Source of the DNA: Kalaharituber pfeilii
Lineage: Eukaryota; Ascomycota; Pezizomycetes; Pezizales; Pezizaceae
Length of the DNA stretch: 15,071 bases
Reading direction: 5' to 3'
Assembly (NCBI GenBank): GCA_015179045.1
Contig: WHUZ01000285.1
Location: forward strand, 1 to 15,071
The position numbers were made by a program, and so were the translations under genes. Below the pieces are notes generated by a model. That model saw only the letters and a list, made by a program, of their open reading frames with translations, made no database searches and was not told the DNA's origin. Below are positions 8,257-15,071 of this stretch, piece after piece; positions within the stretch are counted from its first letter, which is position 1, and each line of letters starts with the position of its first letter.

Positions 8257-8488
8257 TCTCGTGCTGTTGGGTCAGGCCTTCCACCATTCCAGTAGCCATT
8301 TCGGTAGCTACTTTACCAGCCATTCCACTAGCCATCTGTAATCGGACCCCTCGCCCAAAACCCTCCAGCTCCGGTCCTATACTGGCAATCAACATACTAT
8401 ATGCCAGTATTTGCACACGTGCAGCTGACTCTGACCCCCTCGTAACTCGGTATACTCCTTAGGGCATTCCCATATATGTCCCTACACC

Positions 8489-8935
8489 TGTGAGCTCACA
8501 GGAGCAACATGGCCGCCAGCATTCTAGTCATCGCTTACAAACCCGAACCGGAAGAACGTGCCAGAATCTGGTAGAAGAACTCGGATCCCCAGAACCTGCC
8601 GAAAAGACGTCGAACCTGCCGCAAAGCCTTAGAATCTGCTGGAAGACCTCGGAATCCACCAGCAACAGGTATCACTGAGCTCATTCCCGGATATTCCTCA
8701 TGCTTCTACCCGCTTCCAGTCATTTCCTTGGCCTTCCATGTACTTCCAGTCGTTTCCTTGGTTTTCCATGTACTTCGTTTGTTTGTTCGTTTGTTTGTTT
8801 GCTTGGATTTGCCACTGAGGGCTTTCTATAAAAGAGGCCCTCCGCCCTCCTCCCTCTTGCTTCTCCACGCACCAACTTGTATTCTACCCAAGGTGTGTAT
8901 TTAGCTTTTCAATACATCTACCTCTCGGCATCACA
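8489..8935 (+). repeat. LTR-like segment, copy B
   Basis: The counterpart of 2079-2517, with the same TGTGA and TCACA ends and a TATAAAA box at 8827-8833. Homology continues outside both ends in both copies, so copies A and B are not simply the two LTRs of one element unless the real LTRs are several kb long. Confidence 0.35.
8827..8833 (+). promoter_or_regulatory. TATA box in copy B
   Basis: CTATAAAAGAGGCC is conserved with copy A (2409-2415) and is preceded by a (TTTG)n tract in both. Confidence 0.4.
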
Positions 8936-8946
8936 TAGCTCCGACC

Positions 8947-9006
8947 GCCTCTGCCTCTGCCTCTGCCTCTGCCTCTGCCTCTGCCTCTGCCTCTGCCTCT
9001 GCCTCT
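8947..9006. repeat. Hexanucleotide microsatellite (GCCTCT)10
   Basis: Ten perfect GCCTCT units followed by one GCCTCC. Copy A has only two units at the matching place (2529-2540). Confidence 0.95.
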
Positions 9007-9117
9007 GCCTCCGCTGTGAAATCGTCTGCCGCCCGCCCGTACCCGGTTCCGGTACCCGCCGACCCCCTGAGACCCCGAAATCCCGACCCGCCGACCCCAC
9101 CCAGACCAGTTTATTAC

Positions 9118-9350
9118 ACCATCTCGGTAGCCATTCCGGTAGCCGTTTGGGCAGCCATTTCAGCAGCCTTTTCAGCACGCATTTCGGTAGCCATTTCGGC
9201 TGCCAGTTCAGCGGCCATTTCAGCAGCCATTTCGGCAGCGGTTGCAGTACGCATTTCGGTAGCCATTTCGGTACCCATTTCAGCAACCTTTTCAGCATGC
9301 ATTTCGGGTGCTATTTCGGCTGCCAACTCAGCAGCCATTTCACCTTTAGA
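9118..9350. repeat. 12-bp repeat array (copy B)
   Basis: About 19 tandem units of AGCCATTTCGGC, AGCCATTTCAGC or GCACGCATTTCGGT type. It is roughly twice as long as in copy A. Confidence 0.8.
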
Positions 9351-9640
9351 TACACATGGCTGTGCCGACGCAAGGGCACAAGCTGAGCTCCAATTGTCAC
9401 GCGGCGGCGAGCTGGTGCTGCTAACGGATACGACCGGTTCAGGGTAACAGTAGCTTCTCAAGCGCTGAACGGCAGAGCCTTGACAGGAGAAGCTTGCCGG
9501 TAGTAGTTCAGTGGTTCCAGTTCAGCGGCGATGCCTGACTATGGTGAAAAGGCAGAGAAGACCAAGTACTGAATTAGATCTAGGGATTGACAAGAATAAT
9601 AAGAACATATGAACCATATGGGTCCTAGCAGGCGGGCTAT

Positions 9641-9858
9641 GGAGCGACATGGGAAAGGATTGGAAAAGAAAGGCGGAGAATGGAGAGGAGTATGACGTTT
9701 TAGAGAATTTCTTTTCCAGGGTCAAGTTCTAGAAGCTAGGAGAGCGGGGGCGACGGCGCGTGGGGGCCATGTATGTAGAGAGTTAGTTTAGCCTGTCTCC
9801 GGGCTATGAGGGCTTGCCCAGGGACCCTGCCATGGCTTAGTGCTACAAGCGGGGTTAT

Positions 9859-9892
<34 letters not shown>
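9641..9892 (+). mobile_element. Poly(A)-tailed retroelement, second family, 15-bp target duplication
   Basis: A 225-bp body followed by 27 A is flanked by TAGCAGGCGGGCTAT at 9626-9640 and 9893-9907. Its 3' end (CATGGCTTAGTGCTACAAGC, then GGGGTTATGTGATT) differs from the other tails here, so it belongs to a different family. It may be a 5'-truncated LINE or a SINE; I found no convincing Pol III A and B boxes and no long frame. The duplicated motif is also part of the local 17-bp array, which weakens the target-duplication call slightly. Confidence 0.65.
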
Positions 9893-9998
9893 TAGCAGGC
9901 GGGCTATAATGGCGGGTGGGCCATACTGGTAGGCAGGCTATACTGGCAGGAGGGCTATAGTGGCAGGCGGGCTATACTGGCAGCTTGCTAGCTACCTA
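9893..9998. repeat. 17-bp minisatellite (copy B)
   Basis: About six units of GGCAGGCGGGCTATACT, matching 2938-3155. Confidence 0.75.
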
Positions 9999-10031
9999 TA
10001 GCTAGCCGGTTCTATCAGCTTGCCAGCGGTC

Positions 10032-10073
10032 AGGGCGGCATGCGAGTAATGATATAAAAAAAAAAAAAAAAAA
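10032..10073 (+). mobile_element. Minimal retroelement insertion: ~24 bp of 3' end plus poly(A)
   Basis: AGGGCGGCATGCGAGTAATG, then ATAT and A-rich tail, is inserted between TTGCCAGCGGTC (10020-10031) and TTGCCGGCGGTC (10074-10085). That is a 12-bp target duplication with one mismatch. Copy A has no such insertion at the matching place. The body is the last ~24 bp of the shared 3' end. Confidence 0.75.
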
Positions 10074-10111
10074 TTGCCGGCGGTCGTGGCTTGGTGTGTG
10101 GCGGCCGTAAG

Positions 10112-10372
10112 CACAATGTGTGCATTTCATATATATGACGGGTCCCTTTCAACATCGTGAGATGTATGAACGTGAGCTGAATCTGACACGTACCGTAGGG
10201 CCCGTTGGATGGCACGAGAGTGGCATGATGAGTGCAATTTCATATGTATGGCGGGTCCCTTTCATTCGCGAAATTATCTGACACGTACCATAGGGTCCAA
10301 TCGATGACACGAGAATGGCAGAATGTGGTCAATATCACAGGTATGGCGAGTCTCTTTCAACATCATGAAATG
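10112..10372. repeat. ~105-bp tandem repeat, about three units (copy B)
   Basis: Units contain ATTTCATATGTATGGCGGGT, CCCTTTCA and GACACGTACCATAGG elements, matching 3332-3535. The third unit is more diverged. Confidence 0.7.
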
Positions 10373-10374
10373 TA

Positions 10375-10501
10375 TAGCACCTATGCCAAGAAACCATGGA
10401 TAGCACCTGTGCCAAGAAACCATGGAGCGCTGTAGCACGAAATGTATAGCACCTATGCCAAGAAACCATGGAGCTACAGCCGCTCCATGGTTTCTTGGCA
10501 T
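10375..10501. repeat. Tandem copies of a 27-bp motif ending in a perfect 20-bp hairpin
   Basis: TAGCACCTATGCCAAGAAAC plus CATGGA occurs three times (from 10375, 10401 and 10446). The last copy forms ATGCCAAGAAACCATGGAGC (10455-10474), loop TACAGCC, and its exact reverse complement (10482-10501). Confidence 0.9.
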
Positions 10502-10624
10502 GATGAGACGCAATGGCAACGCACTTTCACAGCACAATGGCACCGCACTTTGGAAGCACAATGGCACCGCACTTTTGAAGCGCAATGGCAGCGCAGCTTC
10601 GCAGTGCAATGGCAGCATACATTT
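10502..10624. repeat. 24-bp minisatellite (right side of copy B)
   Basis: About five units of ACAATGGCACCGCACTTTGG plus AAGC. Confidence 0.8.
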
Positions 10625-10711
10625 GATATGTATAGTTGGTGTGACCCGATGGTACAAGATGAAGTGGAATAAGCTGAATTTGACAGGCCCTAGCCATTCC
10701 AGTAGCCATTT

Positions 10712-11064
10712 TCTTTTTTTTTTTTTTTATTTCATTACTCGCATGCCGCCCTACGGGCGACGGCGAGGTTTTCTATATTAAGAAACTTAAATAAAAATGT
10801 CTTCTGACTACATATGTTACCCGCGGAGTCCATACATGATGCGGGAGAGAGGTCCTCGTGTGAAGTCCTCGTGTACCGAGCCTGTCTACTTCCTTCCTCT
10901 GTCCGCTCGTACACGCTCGTCCTCAGCCACCGTCCTCCGAGTTTCACCTTGTCTGCTTTCGTCTCTGTCTCCAGGTAGGCTACGACGGAGCTCGTCTTTT
11001 TTCCTTCTTCCTTCAATATTGCCTTTTTTCGTAACCATCTGACCCCTCGGATCTTGCCTAAAGT
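10712..11064 (-). mobile_element. 5'-truncated LINE-like element carrying the ORF1 C-terminus
   Basis: On the minus strand a 5'-truncated body of about 330 bp ends in the shared 3' end AGGGCGGCATGCGAGTAATG and a poly(A) tract (10712-10730 as T on the plus strand). AGTAGCCATTT flanks it at 10701-10711 and 11065-11075, an 11-bp target duplication. Removing it joins the 12-bp CCATTTCGG-type array, as expected for the uninterrupted host repeat. Confidence 0.75.
10735..11064 (-). pseudogene. LINE ORF1 C-terminal fragment
   Basis: The frame enters the element at its truncated 5' end and runs open to the stop next to the shared 3' end. It contains GKKTSSVVAYLETETKADKV followed by LGGRWLR and a nearby YE. 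This matches, residue for residue at the key places, the fragment at 13856-14056 (GKKTSSIVVFLEDQQDIDKV, LGGRWLR, YE). The pattern resembles the C-terminal part of ORF1 (gag-like) proteins of fungal LINEs as I remember them. The open frame continues leftward into the satellite only by chance. It is a fragment and not functional alone. Confidence 0.55.
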
Positions 11065-11320
11065 AGTAGCCATTTCGGAAGCCATTTTAGCAGCCATTTC
11101 AGAATGCATTTCGATAGCCATTTTGGCAGCCATTTCAGCACACATTTCAGTAGCCATTTCGGCTGCCATTGCAGCAGCCTTTTCAGCATTCATTTCGGTA
11201 GCCGTTTCGGCTGCCATTTCGGCTGCCATTTCAGCAGCCTTGCAGCATTCATTTCGGTAGCCATTTCGGCTGCCATTTTAGCAGCCTTTTCAGCATGCAT
11301 TTCGGTAGCCATTTCGGTAC
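11065..11320. repeat. 12-bp repeat array (right end of copy B)
   Basis: About 20 tandem units of AGCCATTTCGGC or GCATTTCGGT type. A long minus-strand frame of MAAEMATE-like repeats runs through it, which I reject as coding. Confidence 0.8.
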
Positions 11321-11480
11321 GTATTTGAAGCCTTAAGCTCCGTGTCTTCAGCATGATCGATGCCATCCAAAAAGCGTAATTCCTTAAGTGCCGTGCCTTC
11401 AGTACAATTATGTTATCCAAACAGTGTAATCATAACCCTTAAGCGCTGCTTATCCAAAAGTATACTTGTCATTATCCAAA
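11321..11480. repeat. ~52-bp degenerate tandem repeat
   Basis: Units begin CCTTAAGCTCCGTGTCTTCA or CCTTAAGTGCCGTGCCTTCA and end near TTATCCAAAAGCGTAAT. Two fairly clear units and one or two decayed ones are present. Confidence 0.6.
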
Positions 11481-11759
11481 ACTGTGCTAGTGGGCAAGTA
11501 ATGAGATTCCTTGAACCCGGTGGACCTTAAAATGGTTCAGGGTAACTGATCGTGATTGGTGACAGGCAGCACCCGCCGCCACCCGCCGCCGCGCGTGACA
11601 TAAATGTTCTACAGTTAATACATTAAGCCACAAAAAAAAATCACAAAAAATCAAAACAGATTGCTCCGGTTCTACTAGAGTTTAGTCATATGGAACCGGG
11701 GCATTACAGTCCATCTCAGGGAGATGCCGGACAAAGATTACTCGAGTTTAAAGCCAAGT
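11481..11759. other. 3' flank of the oxygenase gene, no gene seen
   Basis: It contains a short CACCCGCCGC direct repeat near 11570-11595 and A-rich runs. No supported frame is present. Confidence 0.5.
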
Positions 11760-11765
11760 TTTATT
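11760..11765 (-). terminator. Candidate poly(A) signal AATAAA
   Basis: On the minus strand AATAAA occurs 11-16 nt after the TGA stop (11776-11778) of the oxygenase gene. It is close to the stop but well formed. Confidence 0.4.
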
Positions 11766-12439
11766 TAAAATCTTCTCATGTGAAAAAAAAAACAATACTG
11801 GAACGAGCACCATCAAAGTCCGCAACACAATGCTCCAGTAAACGAGAACGAAAAAAAATAACATCCCCTTGCTGAAACTTTAACTTCATCCCTAAATTAG
11901 GTAAAACTAACTCTCCCCCAGGAAAGTTTCCCCAACAACACATAGCCACCCAACCATCAGGAGTATCATTATAGTTTTTGTGAGCTTCAACTTGAGTATT
12001 CCGCAATAAAGCAAGTCCATAAAAAACAGGCATGACGAGAAGTGTTCAGCAAAGAACATGGTACATTATTAGAACAATCTTCCTGAAAAAGCCTCCAATA
12101 ACGTAAATAACAATCAGGATCAATAACTAAAAAAAGCATTCCAATAACTTGAATTAATTGAGAAATATTATTAAAGAAAGCACCTACAGCCTGCTGCTTG
12201 TAGCCGGCAGATCCAATATGCCTAGATAAAGTAGGTGGAGTAAAAGTATGTCCTTTCTGCATCCAATATGCCAAGTGATATACTCCAAAAGTAGAGTGTC
12301 TTTGACAAAGTAAAGCCACTTTAGAGTAACGGCAATCCTCTTTCCCTGGAGGAGGTGGTGAATATTCCTCTTCTAAGGAATCAATGGCTGTAACAGTATC
12401 TTTTTGCATTTGAATACCTGCCGATTTTCCAATGGGATA

Positions 12440-13325
12440 CTATGTTTAAGTTAGTATATATACGCAACAGCAAATAAAATAAAACGAGGAGTGGGAGTAG
12501 GAGGACGTAGAGGGTGACCGGAGGGTAGCCGGCTACCCTCCGAGGGAGTAGGAGGACGTTGAGGGTAACCGGAGGGTAACCAGAGTGAAAGTAAGAGGAC
12601 GTGGAGGGTAGCCGGAGGGTAACCGGAGGGAAAGTAGGAGGACGTGGAGGGTAGCCGGAGGGCAACCGGAGTGAAAGTAGGAGGACGCGGAGGGTAGCCG
12701 GAGGGTCACCGGAGTGAAAGTAGGAGGACGTGGAGGGTAGCCGGAGGGTAACCGGAGTGAAAGTAGGAGGACGTGGAGGGCAGCCGGAGGGTAACCGGAG
12801 TGAAAGTAGGAGGACGCGGAGGGTAGCCGGAGGGCAACCGGAGTGAAAGTAGGAGGACGCGGAGGATAGCCGGAGGGTAACCGGAGTGAAAGTAGGAGGA
12901 CGTGGAGGCTAGCCGGAGGGTAACCGGAGTGAAAGTGGAGGGCAGCCGGAGGGTAACCGGAGTGAAAGTAGGAGGACGCGGAGGGTAGCCGGAGGGCAAC
13001 CGGAGTGAAAGTAAGAGGACGTGGAGGGTAGCCGGAGGGTAACCGGGGTGAAAGCAGGAGGACGTGGAGGGCAACCAGCGGGTAACCGGAGTGAAAGTAG
13101 GAGGACGTGGAGGGCAGCCGGAGGGCAACCGGAGTGAAAGCAGGAGGACGTGGAGGGTGGCCGGAGGGTAACCAGGGTGAAAGCAGGAGGACGTGGAGGG
13201 CAGCCGGCGGGTAACCGGAGTGAAAGCAGGAGGACGTAGAGGGCAGCCGGATCAGGTATATAGATTTTTGCCATAGGGTCATAGCCTGTTATATAACCCC
13301 CCCCCAAAAAAAAACGCATACTTAC
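12440..13325 (-). other. 886-bp phase-0 intron of the oxygenase gene
   Basis: The donor GTAAGT (13320-13325) follows codon 110. A consensus ACTAAC branch site (12450-12455) lies about 11 nt before the acceptor CATAG (ending at 12440). Joining keeps the frame: exon 2 opens YPIGKSAGIQMQKD. Most of the intron is the 43-bp minisatellite. At its 5' end lies a C9-A9 homopolymer pair (about 13298-13314). Confidence 0.7.
12483..13252. repeat. 43-bp minisatellite, about 18 units, inside the intron
   Basis: The unit is GGAGTGAAAGTAGGAGGACG, then TGGAGGGTAGCCGGAGGGTAACC. It is purine-rich on the plus strand, hence pyrimidine-rich in the transcript. One unit near 12932 lacks about 10 bp. Since 43 is not a multiple of three, open frames through it show a 43-residue super-period of three units. 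A 24-bp perfect palindrome (12519-12542, core GTAGCCGGCTAC) sits at the acceptor-side edge. Confidence 0.95.
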
Positions 13326-13655
13326 ATTTAATCCCCCCTTCCAAAAAACCAGTAATTCACTACCTTCCGAAGACATCCACCTTCCACTCACTTCCGTTAA
13401 CGTGGCCTGTTCAAAAAGTTGATCGTGCTCTACATCAGAGCGCTTAATTTTTTTGTTTTGATCAGCCATTAAGGCTTGAAAGGAAACGGTAGTTGAAATA
13501 ATTGGAAGCTTATTAAACGAATTCGCCAAGCTCCGGATATGCCTGTGGAAGACTTCAGCATACTCCCCGGGCTTCCTAATGGGCATTATTGCCTCCACCT
13601 CAGCATTCACCTCTCGAACTCTCTCAAATCTCCTTTCTCCTTCCGCGTCCGACAT

Positions 13656-13854
13656 CTTCCACCAAAATTATTAGGCGTTGCGCACAAGTAATTAAGGTGC
13701 TAACTTTGTAAAAATTCAGGCACTACGCACAGAATGTTTTACACAGTGAATAGTCTAGCAAAAAGTGAAAGGAGAAGTGAAGAAGCAACAAGCAAGTGAA
13801 AATGTGAAGGTGTTAGGCTGGCAAGTCGTAGGTAAGTTAGGCGTGAGTACACCT
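13656..13854. other. 5' flank of the oxygenase gene
   Basis: No clear TATA box on the minus strand. The stretch ends in TAGGCGTGAGTACACCT, the target site of the LINE insertion to its right. Confidence 0.4.
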
Positions 13855-14192
13855 ACTGGTTGGGGAAGGAAAGAAGACGAGTTCGATAGTGGTGTTTCTG
13901 GAGGACCAGCAGGACATTGACAAGGTTAGGCTCGGAGGGAGATGGCTGAGGGCGTGCCAGTACGAGCCGAAAGGGGACGGAGGTGAGGCAGACGGCTGGT
14001 CGTTCTTCCCCCGCAAAACAGATGTACACAGCGGGAAATACATGGAGATAGAATAAGTCGGGATTGGGGCTTTTTGGCAGGAATGTTTCTGCCGTCGTGT
14101 TTTAACTTTTTATTTTTCTATATAGCACAACATCGCCATAGCCCTTAGGGCGGCATGCGATTAATGATATAAAAAAAAAAAAAAAAAAAAAT
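13855..14192 (+). mobile_element. 5'-truncated LINE-like element with perfect 17-bp target duplication
   Basis: TAGGCGTGAGTACACCT occurs at both edges (ending at 13854 and beginning at 14193). Between them are an ORF1 C-terminal remnant (13856-14056), an AT-rich 3' UTR, the shared 3' end AGGGCGGCATGCGATTAATG, ATAT, and about 22 A. The perfect duplication suggests a recent insertion. Confidence 0.9.
13856..14056 (+). pseudogene. LINE ORF1 C-terminal fragment, 66 codons
   Basis: The frame starts at the truncation point and contains GKKTSSIVVFLEDQQDIDKV, LGGRWLR and YE, then a hydrophilic tail ending HSGKYMEIE and TAA at 14054-14056. It is homologous to the fragment at 10735-11064. The stop is followed by about 95 nt of 3' UTR leading to the shared tail, with no room for a reverse-transcriptase ORF. 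The lack of stops or frameshifts agrees with a young insertion. It cannot be translated on its own, as it has no start codon near its 5' end. Confidence 0.6.
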
Positions 14193-14209
14193 AGGCGTGA
14201 GTACACCTC

Positions 14210-14340
14210 AGGAATTCAGCATGCGTAAAATCGGCGCGAGTTCTGCAGCGTATGAGTTCTTTTGCGGCGCGTGAACTCACCACGCGTAAATTCAAGGCGC
14301 GTAAATTCAGTGCGCGACGAGGAGTTCTGTAAAAAAGTTT
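14210..14340. repeat. Degenerate GGCGCGTAAATTCA-type short repeats
   Basis: Units such as GGCGCGTAAATTCA, GGCGCGAGTTCTGC and ACGCGTAAATTCA recur about every 16-20 bp, starting right after the LINE target duplicate. Confidence 0.55.
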
Positions 14341-14685
14341 GAGTGAGTTGCTCTTGCTGCGGGGGGAGACTGTGAGGGGGTATTGCGTGGCGTACCTGAG
14401 GAGCTGCTGAGAGCTAGGAGGGAAAGGCAGTTGCTGCGAAGGGGATGCTGTGAGGCAAGATGCTGCGTGTTTGCGGGTTTGCAAGGTGTGTTTCGCCGGA
14501 ATAGAAGGCGGAGGGGCTGCTATCGTGATGGGCTGCGGCGTTGTTTTCTAAGGAGTACGGAGATGAGAGAGGAGAAAGCGAAGCCTAAGCCAGCAAACTC
14601 TAGGACGGGAATGACTCAGTTCACGTATAACTCAGCACCAGGATAACCCACTTAATGTGCACAAAATGCCCTATTTACTAGACAG
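14341..14685. other. G-rich stretch, no gene supported
   Basis: It contains weak repeats of TTGCTGCGGGGGGAGACTGT type. The open frames on both strands have no recognisable protein features. Confidence 0.4.
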
Positions 14686-14870
14686 AAAAAAAGTATTTGG
14701 ACAGGGGATAATGCATATTATGCGCTATTCGGTATTTGGCAGAAACTAGCATATTTTCGTATGCTTGGCAGTAAAGAATAGGTTGTACTAGCCAGTAAAA
14801 TATGTATTTCGGACAGGGGTACTAATGCACATTATGCGCTATGTACGAATACATATTTTACTAGCTAGTA
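14676..14870. repeat. MITE-like block: 112-bp direct duplicate with a 23-bp inverted repeat
   Basis: GGACAGGGGATAATGCATAT (14699) recurs as GGACAGGGGTACTAATGCAC (14811), a 112-bp shift; TATTATGCGCTAT and CATTATGCGCTAT follow. Around the second copy, 14786-14808 and 14848-14870 are inverted repeats (22 of 23 matching) with a 39-bp spacer. No transposase is present. Confidence 0.6.
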
Positions 14871-15071
14871 AAAGTCCAAATTCATTATGTCAGCTGTCCA
14901 AATTTCATCACGTCGTATCCGTCTAGCCCATGTATGTGCATGATATCATCGAAGTTGTGCCCACCAGGAACTTGCAGGGGGAGGGGGGAGGCGGAGAACA
15001 CCGGGGTTTCAGTTACAGTGATGGTAGAACTTGGAGGGAGAACAAGTCAGTTATAAGCACTAGCGAGATTG
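14871..15071. other. Right edge, nothing recognised
   Basis: It includes a purine-rich run (GCAGGGGGAGGGGGGAGGCG) and no supported frame. A gene entering from the right cannot be excluded. Confidence 0.4.

Larger units (their letters stand above)
8015..10711 (+). repeat. Composite dispersed repeat, copy B (main part)
   Basis: It resumes the copy A sequence at 1604 directly after the retroelement insertion and continues in the same order through 10620. Relative to copy A it has gained poly(A)-tailed insertions at 9641-9892 and 10032-10073, an extra stretch at about 9540-9625, and a hexanucleotide expansion. It lacks the 3540-4156 block. By eye, the 8015-8940 portion is about 90% or more identical to copy A. 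Confidence 0.75.
11776..13655 (-). pseudogene. TET/JBP-like 2-oxoglutarate/Fe(II) dioxygenase, frameshifted and lacking the metal-binding Asp
   Basis: Two exons: 13655-13326 (110 codons, MSDAEGERRF start) and 12439-11776. One extra T in the T6 run at 12021-12026 shifts the frame; with five T the product is 330 residues, ending in TGA. The domain is C-terminal (about 155-330): LALLRNTQVEAHKN, a WGNFPGGELVLPNLG sheet motif, QGDVIFF, distal His313 and Arg322. The family oxidises 5-methylpyrimidines in DNA using Fe(II) and 2-oxoglutarate. Residue spacing equals that I recall for JBP1 (HxD Asp to distal His 48, His to Arg 9), but the HxD motif here is His263-Lys-Asn265. The upstream 110 residues are hydrophilic and unrecognised. 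The intron carries a minisatellite and a LINE fragment lies 200 bp upstream. Most likely a decayed or catalytically dead member; the indel could also be an assembly error in a homopolymer. Confidence 0.75.

Noticed and set aside
2079..8935. One LTR retrotransposon with LTRs at 2079-2517 and 8489-8935
   Set aside because: Homology between the two places extends far beyond both ends, and the interval has no gag, protease, RT or integrase frame.
9114..9461. Second MAAEMATE-like frame
   Set aside because: It is the 12-bp satellite read on the minus strand, with no start context, promoter or non-repeat domain.
10735..11229. Minus-strand frame with MAAEMATE-like repeats that looks like a coiled coil fused to an ORF1 fragment
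   Set aside because: The repeat part is the 12-bp satellite and crosses the target duplication into the retroelement, so the fusion is accidental. Only the part within 10735-11064 is kept.
12533..13282. Long Pro/Ser-rich minus-strand open frame of about 249 codons
   Set aside because: It is a product of the 43-bp minisatellite, cycling through all three phases; the segment is better explained as an intron.
14150..14165. Conserved peptide AIALRAACD before the poly(A) tails as a protein C-terminus
   Set aside because: In the 13855-14192 copy an in-frame TAG lies just upstream and the ORF1 remnant stops earlier in the element, so the conservation is more likely of 3' UTR RNA sequence.

Overview
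This looks like repeat-dense, probably heterochromatic DNA from a eukaryote, most likely a filamentous ascomycete fungus. The evidence is a minus-strand gene with fungal-type splice signals (GTAAGT donor, ACTAAC branch site, short branch-to-acceptor distance), a TET/JBP-type oxygenase of the kind expanded in fungi, poly(A)-tailed LINE-like insertions with target-site duplications, and a small LTR. There are no operons, bacterial genes, tRNAs or rRNAs. A repeat-rich Pezizomycete (truffle-like) genome is my best guess, at low confidence.

Layout. Positions 1-660 hold a short unrecognised minus-strand reading frame with a TATA box. Positions 990-1370 are a 42-bp minisatellite built of palindromes. 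Positions 1411-4280 (copy A) and about 6592-11320 (copy B) are two directly repeated copies of a large composite repeat. It is made almost wholly of minisatellites (33-, 24-, 17-, 12- and ~105-bp periods) around a TATA-containing, LTR-like segment. Between the copies lie a 58-bp minisatellite (4548-5665), split by a 213-bp solo LTR, and about 800 bp of unassigned AT-rich sequence.

Copy B has been a landing site for poly(A)-tailed retroelements. A 1.08-kb element carrying only an ORF1-like frame sits at 6936-8014; its exact empty site survives in copy A. Others lie at 6531-6591, 9641-9892, 10032-10073 and 10712-11064, with one more outside the repeat at 13855-14192. Five of these six share one 3' end. 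The two longer truncated copies encode the same ORF1 C-terminal motif directly before that 3' end, suggesting a family that has lost its reverse-transcriptase ORF.

Positions 11776-13655 (minus) contain the most interesting gene: a two-exon, 330-residue TET/JBP-family 2-oxoglutarate/Fe(II) dioxygenase relative. Its single 886-bp intron is mostly a 43-bp minisatellite. The frame is broken by one extra T in a T6 run, and the metal-binding Asp of the HxD motif is Asn. It is probably a decayed or catalytically dead copy. The right end (14200-15071) holds short repeats and a MITE-like inverted repeat. I see no multi-gene pathway; the biology here is transposon and satellite dynamics plus one DNA-modification-type enzyme relic.
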